In this document: piece after piece, positions 51,872 to 58,916 of the stretch
How positions within the stretch are numbered: the stretch's first letter is position 1
Layout: every line of letters starts with the position of its first letter
NCBI GenBank assembly: GCA_045543615.1
Contig: JAZPXL010000037.1
Coordinates: forward strand, 1 to 64,000
Origin: CAG-390 sp045543615
GTDB lineage: Bacteria; Bacillota; Clostridia; Oscillospirales; CAG-272
Direction: 5' to 3'
DNA: 64,000 nt
The notes under the pieces: generated by a model
The model's database searches: none
What the model was told of the DNA's origin: nothing
What the model saw: only the letters and a program-made list of their open reading frames with translations
Translations under genes and position numbers: made by a program

Positions 51872-54139
51872 TTAAAGCTTGTTTCTCTGGATCTTTCCGC
51901 TGATAGTTTTAGGAAGCTCTGTTCTGAAAACAATCTTTCTCGGATATTTATAAGGAGCTGTATGGCTCTTGACATAGTTCTGAATCTCAAGTTTAAGCTC
52001 TTCTGTGGGCTCTGTACCCTTTGTAAGCACAATGCTTGCCTTTACTATCTGTCCACGGATCTCATCAGGCTCACCTGAGACACCACACTCAAGAACGTAG
52101 GGAAGCTCCATAATTACGTTTTCGATCTCAAACGGGCCTATGCGATAGCCCGAGGACTTGATAACGTCATCAGCTCTACCGACGTACCAGAAATAACCAT
52201 CCTCATCACGCCAAGCAAGGTCACGGGTGTGATAATAACCATCGTGCCACGCCTCTTCTGTATCTTCGGGGTCATTGTAATATCCGAGGAACAGACCGCA
52301 GGGGATCTTATCTTTTGTCTTAATTACTATCTCGCCCACCTCACCAATAGCTGCGCTTTCGCCTTCGGGAGTAAGAAGATCAATATCGTAAAGAGGCACA
52401 GGCTTGCCCATCGAACCGGGCTTGGGTGTCATACCTACTATGTTTGCAATTGCAAGAGTTGTTTCGGTCTGACCAAATCCCTCCATAAGTCTGAGGCCGG
52501 TTGCCATTTCAAACTGCTTGTAAACCTCGGGATTGAGTGCCTCACCGGCTATGGTTGCGTGTCTGACAGAAGAGAGATCGTACTTCGAGAGGTCCTCTTT
52601 GATGAACATTCTGTACATTGTAGGAGGAGCGCAGAATGTAGTTATGCCGTATTTAGCAAACATAGGAAGAATCTTCGAGGCATCAAACCTATCAAAGTCA
52701 TATACAAATACAGTTGCTTCGCACATCCACTGACCGTAGAATTTGCCCCACAGAGCCTTTCCCCAGCCTGTATCGGATATTGTTAAATGCAGACCATCAG
52801 AGGTTATATTGTGCCAATACTTAGCTGTCGGGAAGTGACCAAGTGCGTATTTGTATGAATGAACTGCGATCTTAGGATATCCTGTTGTTCCTGAAGTGAA
52901 GAACATAACCATAGGATCGTTACCACAAGGCGAGTCTTCGGTTCTTTCATATTTATTGCTGAAGAGAGGATAGTTCTCGTTAAAGTTGTGCCAGCCATCA
53001 CGAGCCTTTCCTACGATGATTTTCTTAATGTTCGGGAAGTTCTCGGCTGCCTTGTCTGCCTCGTCCGCTGTCTGTCCATCTGAAGTACAAACTATTGCAC
53101 CAACCTCAGCAGCCTTAAATCTATATTCAAAATCGTGACAAAGCAACTGATTTGTTGCAGGGATAGCTATTGCACCGAGCTTATGAAGCGCAAGAACTGT
53201 GAACCAGAACTGATAATGACGCTTGAGAACAACGATAACCTTGTCTCCTTTCTTAATACCAAGGGAACGGAGATAATTTGCAACCTGCGCAGATTTTTCT
53301 TTCATATCCATATATGTAAATCTACGCTCAGTGCCATCATTAGCTACATAGATCATAGCAAGCTTGTCAGGGTCCTTGTCAGCAATTGCATCAACAGTAT
53401 CGAAAGCAAAATTATACTTATCTTCATTGACAAAATCAATGGCTGTAAGAAGACCTGTCGAATCTTCTGTTGTGTTAACAAACTGCTTGATAAGTAGGTC
53501 GCCGGACTGGCGAGCTGCAACAATGCTTTGTCTTACCGTTGTTTCTTCTACCTCTTCGCCCGGAAGGACAACAGCGCAGAACAAACAATCCTTGCCACCA
53601 ACAGCAATCATACCGTGGGGAGTTGAGCTGTTATAGTATATGGAGTCACCCTCGTTAAGAACTTCTGTATGGTCACCGACTTGAATCTTGAGTGAGCCTT
53701 CAAGAACAAGGTCAAATTCCTGACCACTATGCGTTGTCAGATGAATAGGCACATTTTGAAGCTTTTCGGAATACTCGTATCTAACCCAATACGGTTCAGC
53801 AATCTTCTTGAAGAAATTAGGAGCGAGGTTAGAAATTTCAATTCCATCCTCTTTGGCAGTTTCCTGACCCTCGCCTTTGCGGGTAACGGTATAAGATTGG
53901 AGTCTTGGGGAATTACCTTCCAAAAGCTCATTCATTTCGATGCCAAACACCTGTGAGCAGCGATGAATAAAAGAGAAGGGGAAATCGTCAAGACCTGCTT
54001 CGTATGTTTTATACTCTGCAACTGAAATGTGTGTGAGAGACGCCATCTTTTCTTCGGAATAACCAAAGATCTCTCTCATTTCTTTAATTCTGCCAGCTAT
54101 CTCAAGTAGCTTTGCGTTTGATGTGTTGTTGGTTTGCAT
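51872..54139 (-). CDS. XRE-HTH/cupin/acyl-CoA synthetase triple fusion (Ile T-box controlled), 755 aa
   Basis: Paralogue of the gene downstream with the same order: XRE HTH (about 10-80), cupin (about 110-195; TTHSGQEFDLVLEG, STPHGMIAVGG), acyl-CoA synthetase (about 250 to end; FFTSGTTGYPK, FGQTETT, catalytic Lys in TISGKIQRNKL). One deviation: the A7 motif reads YHTRDLAW where the paralogue has YHTGDLAW, i.e. Gly to Arg beside the ribose-binding Asp. Context suggests activation of an isoleucine precursor such as 2-methylbutyrate (inferred). ATG 54137-54139 behind AGAAAGGAT. Confidence 0.92.
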   Translation of the reverse strand: MQTNNTSNAKLLEIAGRIKEMREIFGYSEEKMASLTHISVAEYKTYEAGLDDFPFSFIHRCSQVFGIEMNELLEGNSPRLQSYTVTRKGEGQETAKEDGIEISNLAPNFFKKIAEPYWVRYEYSEKLQNVPIHLTTHSGQEFDLVLEGSLKIQVGDHTEVLNEGDSIYYNSSTPHGMIAVGGKDCLFCAVVLPGEEVEETTVRQSIVAARQSGDLLIKQFVNTTEDSTGLLTAIDFVNEDKYNFAFDTVDAIADKDPDKLAMIYVANDGTERRFTYMDMKEKSAQVANYLRSLGIKKGDKVIVVLKRHYQFWFTVLALHKLGAIAIPATNQLLCHDFEYRFKAAEVGAIVCTSDGQTADEADKAAENFPNIKKIIVGKARDGWHNFNENYPLFSNKYERTEDSPCGNDPMVMFFTSGTTGYPKIAVHSYKYALGHFPTAKYWHNITSDGLHLTISDTGWGKALWGKFYGQWMCEATVFVYDFDRFDASKILPMFAKYGITTFCAPPTMYRMFIKEDLSKYDLSSVRHATIAGEALNPEVYKQFEMATGLRLMEGFGQTETTLAIANIVGMTPKPGSMGKPVPLYDIDLLTPEGESAAIGEVGEIVIKTKDKIPCGLFLGYYNDPEDTEEAWHDGYYHTRDLAWRDEDGYFWYVGRADDVIKSSGYRIGPFEIENVIMELPYVLECGVSGEPDEIRGQIVKASIVLTKGTEPTEELKLEIQNYVKSHTAPYKYPRKIVFRTELPKTISGKIQRNKL

Positions 54140-54471
54140 TGCGATATCCTTTCTGCCAATGGCAAAAGCACATATCCGGGTGCATAATTATTTGGTTGGG
54201 GGTAACGAAAAACAAAAACGCCCCAAAGAAAAATCTTTGAGACGAAATAAATCCGCGGTACCACTCAAATTGCATCAAAAGATGCCTCTTCGAACTCCGG
54301 CAAGTTCTATGCACTAACGTAGCATTCACGGGAGAAGCCTACTTGCATAGCTTTGGGTTCTCCGGCTCAGAAGTGATAGATCGGTGAAACACTTGCTGTT
54401 GATTCGCACCAAGCACCAACTCTCTGTAAACAAACATTTCGATCGTCTTCGTCATAGCCTTTTATTCAATT
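54140..54471 (-). promoter_or_regulatory. T-box riboswitch, probable isoleucine specifier (AUC)
   Basis: Stem I has GACGAAGA and ACAGAGAG, with CTTCTGAG at its 3' base. Aligned to the Val leader, the three bases before the purine that precedes CTTCTGAG are AUC (54375-54377), with A following. The T-box core TGAGTGGTACCGCGG is at about 54254-54268. The terminator CGTCTCAAAG/CTTTGGGGCG (54219-54244) is followed by a long U-tract. Class secure; the codon assignment depends on loop alignment. Confidence 0.87.
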
Positions 54472-54477
54472 GCGCTT

Positions 54478-54506
54478 ATTATACACCAATAATTATTGCT
54501 TGTCAA
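54478..54506 (-). promoter_or_regulatory. Sigma-A promoter of the Ile T-box leader
   Basis: Minus strand: consensus TTGACA (54501-54506), 17-base spacer, consensus TATAAT (54478-54483). One of the two strongest promoters in the window. Confidence 0.92.
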
Positions 54507-54546
54507 CACCTTTTTTAAAAAAATCTAAAAAAATTTAAGCAATGAA

Positions 54547-54572
54547 AAAGGGATACAACCTTGTATCCCTTT
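54547..54572 (-). terminator. Terminator of the M23-peptidase gene
   Basis: Palindrome AAAGGGATACAA/TTGTATCCCTTT (54547-54558 with 54561-54572), with a T-rich tail on the minus strand (TTTTTC). Confidence 0.8.
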
Positions 54573-54585
54573 AAAGCATAAAGCA

Positions 54586-56244
54586 TTAATCAAATTTAGC
54601 AAGAATTACGCCCTCGTCCCAAAGCGAGAAGGGAGCTACGGGAACATTATCAAGCGTGAAAGCAAAATGGAGTCGGTTTTCAATGGTAAAGCCGGTCTGG
54701 CCTGTCTTGCCGACGGATTGTGAAGCAGTAAGCACATCTCCGGACGATACCGAGATTTCGCTCAGGTGTGCATACCAGCTCTTAAGACCATATCCGTGGT
54801 CAATTACAACGAAGTTGCCAAGCACATCACAGTAGCCTGCATACGCAACCTTTCCTGCAGCAACTGCCGGTACTTCAACTCCACTGTTAACAATAAAGTC
54901 AACGCCATCGTGAACGAAGCTTCTTCCGGGCGCATTTATAAGGTAAGTAATTCTGCTAAAGCCCAGGCTGATTACAGCACCCTCTGCAGTGAGAACATCC
55001 TTGTCCCTATATTCAAGGAAAGCTCCTGTAAAGAAACGTGAGGTTTCTGATTTGCCACAGATCTGAGAAACAAGCGCATTGTAGTCTGCAACATCCTGCT
55101 CTGAATACTGCGCTTCAATTAGCTGAGAAGTGGCATCGTAGTTTCTGTCTCCCCACATATCATATCTCGCCTTTATAACGGTGAGGGATAATTTGGTTTC
55201 GGTAATGCCGTATTTTACTGTAATTTTGTACTCACCCTGCTCAACATTGTAACTGAAGGGAATAAGCGCATAAACAAGATCACCGTCTGCGTAGAATGTA
55301 GGAGTGAAGTCAACAGCAGGTTCAATAGTAACGCTTACGGCGGAAGGATCTTTAACATTGATTCCTGTAATAGCAACAATATCGCCGTGTTCGATGGTGT
55401 CCTCGCCGAGCTTGAATTCAGCAGGTGCGCTGACGTCAGCCATAAAGTTATATACTGCCTCGCCGTAATACTCGCAACCCTCGCTCTGTGGCCAATTAGC
55501 TGTAAGAACAAAACGAAGAGTTGAGTTGCGATCAATATCAAGAGAAGCTATTGTATTATATGCACCATCATATAGCAATGTCTGCTCTCTGTAAATTTTG
55601 AGGTTACAGCTTGCGGGCTCAATGTTGAAAATAAAGTTGAAATTGTTTCCGACATCATAGTCAACGGTTTCGTTGGATTCAAACTTTTCATCATACTTCT
55701 GATAAGTAGATCCGGCGGCAAGATAGTACCACTCAAGAGTTTCGGGATAAACGGTTGTGTTGTTTACAGTTGTAAGCACAGGAGGAGTAGCAGTTGTATA
55801 GAGATAAATCGACAAGGATGACGCAAGGAACTCCTTTGCCTGAGCTGTTGCTATCTGATACTTATTGCCGGATGCATCTGTATAGTAGCAAGAAGAATGA
55901 TTAGTTGAGAAATAGCATTTGTAGGAAATGTTGCTTTCTTCAGTTGAAAAAGTTACAAGCATAAATGCTCCACCGTCCATATCGGATGGAAGCGAGGAAA
56001 CTGTTGTACCACTCTCAATCAATCTTGTAAACAGAGAAATGTAGCCATATTCATCGCCGTCTTCTTTGCTGTTAACAACAGTAATCTTTCCGTTAGGATC
56101 TCTTATCGTTAGTGTAGTAACGGCATCAGGCTTGACATCAGGCTTATTTTGATAATAGCTTGCAATTGCAATATATGTAGGAATGAACAATATTACAAGA
56201 CCCAAAATTATGATCAAAAGCTTTTTAAAATCTAAATTTTTCAT
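54586..56244 (-). CDS. Membrane-anchored M23-type peptidase-like protein, 552 aa
   Basis: N-terminal transmembrane anchor (about 8-28), several beta-rich extracellular modules (about 40-400) and a C-terminal LytM/M23 domain (about 445-540). HDGVDF supplies the first His and Asp, WYAHLSE the HxH-like His, and LHFAFTLD the final His, so the zinc site is approximately preserved although HxH is reduced to one His in AHLS. It should act on cell-wall peptidoglycan or as a regulator of such enzymes. ATG 56242-56244 behind GTGGAG is chosen over an upstream TTG. Confidence 0.82.
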   Translation of the reverse strand: MKNLDFKKLLIIILGLVILFIPTYIAIASYYQNKPDVKPDAVTTLTIRDPNGKITVVNSKEDGDEYGYISLFTRLIESGTTVSSLPSDMDGGAFMLVTFSTEESNISYKCYFSTNHSSCYYTDASGNKYQIATAQAKEFLASSLSIYLYTTATPPVLTTVNNTTVYPETLEWYYLAAGSTYQKYDEKFESNETVDYDVGNNFNFIFNIEPASCNLKIYREQTLLYDGAYNTIASLDIDRNSTLRFVLTANWPQSEGCEYYGEAVYNFMADVSAPAEFKLGEDTIEHGDIVAITGINVKDPSAVSVTIEPAVDFTPTFYADGDLVYALIPFSYNVEQGEYKITVKYGITETKLSLTVIKARYDMWGDRNYDATSQLIEAQYSEQDVADYNALVSQICGKSETSRFFTGAFLEYRDKDVLTAEGAVISLGFSRITYLINAPGRSFVHDGVDFIVNSGVEVPAVAAGKVAYAGYCDVLGNFVVIDHGYGLKSWYAHLSEISVSSGDVLTASQSVGKTGQTGFTIENRLHFAFTLDNVPVAPFSLWDEGVILAKFD

Positions 56245-56280
56245 ATTTTTACTCCACAATTGGATTTAAATTCTTCACTT

Positions 56281-56309
56281 ATTATACAACATTCTGAAAA
56301 AAAGGTCAA
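56281..56309 (-). promoter_or_regulatory. Sigma-A promoter of the M23-type gene
   Basis: Minus strand: TTGACC (56304-56309), 17-base spacer, TATAAT (56281-56286), 37 bases upstream of the start. Confidence 0.8.
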
Positions 56310-56394
56310 GAGAAATCAAGAATGAATACAGAATTGAACGTAAAGTGTCAAAATTCGTCGATTGAGTAATTAAAAAGAGACGGCAAATTCAAGG

Positions 56395-57189
56395 TTACAG
56401 AGTATTTGTCTTTTGTGTGCTCGATTCGTCGGATGTCTTTGCAAGAACAAATTTTGAGCCAAAATATGCAATAATATACCCCGTGACAGAAAAGAATCCG
56501 TTCATAAGGAAAGACTGGAGAATAGTGGCAAGTGCCTCAGGAGAGTCAAACACAACCGGGAGAAGCACTAACTGCTCAATCAAACCCGTTGCGGCAAAAG
56601 AAACACTTGCTATGAATATTGGAGCTAACACGGGATTTTTGAGTGAAATAAATGACGGAAACGGAAAAACGGTCAAAGCAGCAGGTGCTTCATCTGTTTC
56701 AAGTCTGTGCATAGCTTTAATTACGGCGCTTCTGTAGCTTGCATAGTTTTTAACAGCTGTCTTTGCTGCAAGCTTTGCAATCACAATAACACAAATATCG
56801 ATTGCGGCATAGAGTGTAAGGCTTATAACATCAACAAGCCAAAATGACCCACCATCAACTATAAGCGAGAACACGCAGTTAGAAAGATGTTTAAAAACAA
56901 TAGTTGCAATTGCAAGAATTACGTATGTATTCTTAGATGAATTGTTTTTATAAGCTATAAACTCACCACAAGCCACGAAAGCAAAAAGAAGTGCAACATA
57001 GCTATATTCAAGGAAATGTGACAGATAATACAGAACAGTAGCAAGGATGCTTTGTGCGTAAATGGTATTTGAATTTAGATTAACAAATATAGGAGCAACC
57101 ACAAAGGAAAAAAGTATAACAATTACTGCGGATAAAACAATCAACAGATAATTGCGCTTTGAGGCTGTCTCATAAACGTTATTTGACAT
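56395..57189 (-). CDS. Polytopic membrane protein of unknown function, 264 aa
   Basis: At least five strongly hydrophobic segments (about 13-35, 44-74, 88-108, 117-140, 185-210 and 220-245) with a hydrophilic loop near 145-180. No family recognised. It is the last gene of the yfhO-ruvA-ruvB unit, 18 bases after ruvB. A role related to recombination is not implied by sequence. Confidence 0.7.
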   Translation of the reverse strand: MSNNVYETASKRNYLLIVLSAVIVILFSFVVAPIFVNLNSNTIYAQSILATVLYYLSHFLEYSYVALLFAFVACGEFIAYKNNSSKNTYVILAIATIVFKHLSNCVFSLIVDGGSFWLVDVISLTLYAAIDICVIVIAKLAAKTAVKNYASYRSAVIKAMHRLETDEAPAALTVFPFPSFISLKNPVLAPIFIASVSFAATGLIEQLVLLPVVFDSPEALATILQSFLMNGFFSVTGYIIAYFGSKFVLAKTSDESSTQKTNTL

Positions 57190-57207
57190 AGGTTACCTCA
57201 TATAAAA

Positions 57208-58269
57208 TTATTCTTCGTCATCAATTTCTTCAATGCCGATTTGCTCGGACAATGCACTTGGAGGTTTAATTCCAAGATGCTCATACGCTCTATGTGTAAC
57301 ACATCGACCACGAGGTGTTCTTGAAAGGAAGCCAATCTGAATAAGATAAGGCTCATAAACATCCTCAAGCGTAACCGACTCCTCACCAACTGTTGCCGCA
57401 AGCGTCTCGATACCAACAGGCCCACCGTTATAGAAGGAAATTATTGCTTCAAGCATTCTTCTGTCGGTATTATCAAGTCCCAGCTCATCGATTTCAAGGC
57501 GAGAAAGGGCAAATGAAGCAATTTCATTGTCAATCACACTCTTTCCCTTGACCTGTGCAAAATCCCTGACACGCTTTAGAAGTCTGTTTGCTATTCTCGG
57601 CGTACCTCTTGATCTTGATGCAATTTCATAAGCACCCGTTGAATCAATAGGAAGGCCGAGGATGCCTGCGCTTCTTGTAACGATAGAAGCGAGGTCATCA
57701 GCAGAGTAGAGCTCGAGTCTAGAAAGTACACCAAAACGGTCACGAAGAGGAGTTGAGAGCTGGCCTGCTCTCGTTGTAGCTCCAATTAGGGTAAATGGAG
57801 CGAGGTCTATCCTAATGCTTCTTGCAGCAGGTCCTTTTCCTATTATAATATCAAGGACTCTGTCCTCCATGGCAGGATACAAAATTTCCTCAACAGAACG
57901 TTGCATACGATGTATCTCATCGATAAAGAGAACGTCCCCGGGCTGAAGATTTGTAAGAATTGCGGCAAGATCACCCTGTTTTTCAATAGCAGGACCGGAT
58001 GTTACACGGAAATTGACACCCATTTCAGTTGCTATTATTCCTGCAAGCGTTGTTTTTCCAAGGCCGGGAGGCCCGTACAGAAGCACATGATCGAGAGGTT
58101 CTTTGCGAAGCTTGGCTGCTTCAATATATACCCTCAGGTTTTCCTTTACTTTATCCTGACCGATATAATCATCGAGCCTGAGTGGGCGTAATGAAGTATC
58201 ATATTCATCTTCACTCGGCATATAGGAGGAGTTGACTATTCGGTTTTCAAAATCAAAATCGTCATTCAT
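57208..58269 (-). CDS. ruvB: Holliday junction branch migration helicase RuvB, 353 aa
   Basis: AAA+ motor that with RuvA drives branch migration. LLYGPPGLGKTTLAG Walker A (about 63-77), LFIDEIHRM Walker B (about 115-123), the GATTRAG sensor 1 and arginine region, and the C-terminal winged helix (IGFLSRTPRGRCVTHRAYEHLG) are all present. Usual length. 14 bases after ruvA. Confidence 0.97.
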   Translation of the reverse strand: MNDDFDFENRIVNSSYMPSEDEYDTSLRPLRLDDYIGQDKVKENLRVYIEAAKLRKEPLDHVLLYGPPGLGKTTLAGIIATEMGVNFRVTSGPAIEKQGDLAAILTNLQPGDVLFIDEIHRMQRSVEEILYPAMEDRVLDIIIGKGPAARSIRIDLAPFTLIGATTRAGQLSTPLRDRFGVLSRLELYSADDLASIVTRSAGILGLPIDSTGAYEIASRSRGTPRIANRLLKRVRDFAQVKGKSVIDNEIASFALSRLEIDELGLDNTDRRMLEAIISFYNGGPVGIETLAATVGEESVTLEDVYEPYLIQIGFLSRTPRGRCVTHRAYEHLGIKPPSALSEQIGIEEIDDEE

Positions 58270-58283
58270 TTTCTATCTCCCCA

Positions 58284-58895
58284 TTATTTCATAAGTTTTT
58301 TAAGCGCATCACGGATGATATCTTCAAGCTCAAGGTTTTGTGTATCGATGCCACGCAGTGCTTCTGCCGCAACAGATCTATTGAATCCAAGAACCGTGAG
58401 AGCATCGAGAGCTTCGCCGATCTTGCCACTTGTGCTGACAATAGGCTCGGAGCTCATACCACCACCGTCGGAAGAAACGGCATCAGCGTGCATCTTGTCC
58501 TTAAGCTCAAGTATAATTCTTGCTGCAGTCTTTGGGCCGATACCCGGAGCCTTGGATATAGACTTCTTGTCCTCAGTACAAACAGCAAGTGCAACCTGCT
58601 CGGGCTTCATAAATGAAAGAATAGCCATAGCAGCCTTAGGCCCTACACCCGAGACGGAAATTAAAAGCTTGAATGTTGAAAGCTCTTCCATAGTAGCAAA
58701 ACCAAATAGCTCTATTCCGTCTTCTCTTACCGAAAGATGAGTGTAGAGAAGAGCTTCGCCCGATGAAAGTGCTTTGGCAGAAAGCCCTGTTTGTGTGTTG
58801 CCGCTAATTGTCATTTTATAAGCAACTCCACCGACGTCAATAACTGCGACAGATGCGTCACAAAGCACAAGCTTTCCTTTAATATAATAAAACAT
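58284..58895 (-). CDS. ruvA: Holliday junction branch migration protein RuvA, 203 aa
   Basis: Tetrameric Holliday-junction-binding protein. Domain I OB fold (MFYYIKGKLVLCDASVAVIDVGG), the helix-hairpin-helix pair VSGVGPKAAM and APGIGPKTAARI (about 80-125), and domain III (AAEALRGI) that contacts RuvB. Starts 21 bases after the YfhO-type gene in the same operon. Confidence 0.96.
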   Translation of the reverse strand: MFYYIKGKLVLCDASVAVIDVGGVAYKMTISGNTQTGLSAKALSSGEALLYTHLSVREDGIELFGFATMEELSTFKLLISVSGVGPKAAMAILSFMKPEQVALAVCTEDKKSISKAPGIGPKTAARIILELKDKMHADAVSSDGGGMSSEPIVSTSGKIGEALDALTVLGFNRSVAAEALRGIDTQNLELEDIIRDALKKLMK

Positions 58896-58916
58896 TACTC
58901 TGTTTCCTTTGAATTA

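Noticed and set aside
52229..52786. 185-codon plus-strand frame inside the Ile-linked ligase gene
   Set aside because: Antisense shadow of the well-conserved acyl-CoA synthetase domain.
41800..54139. Catabolic branched-chain amino acid degradation as the operon's role
   Set aside because: The genes alone would allow it, but two T-boxes activated by uncharged tRNA and three acid-activating ligases point to synthesis; kept as the alternative to test.
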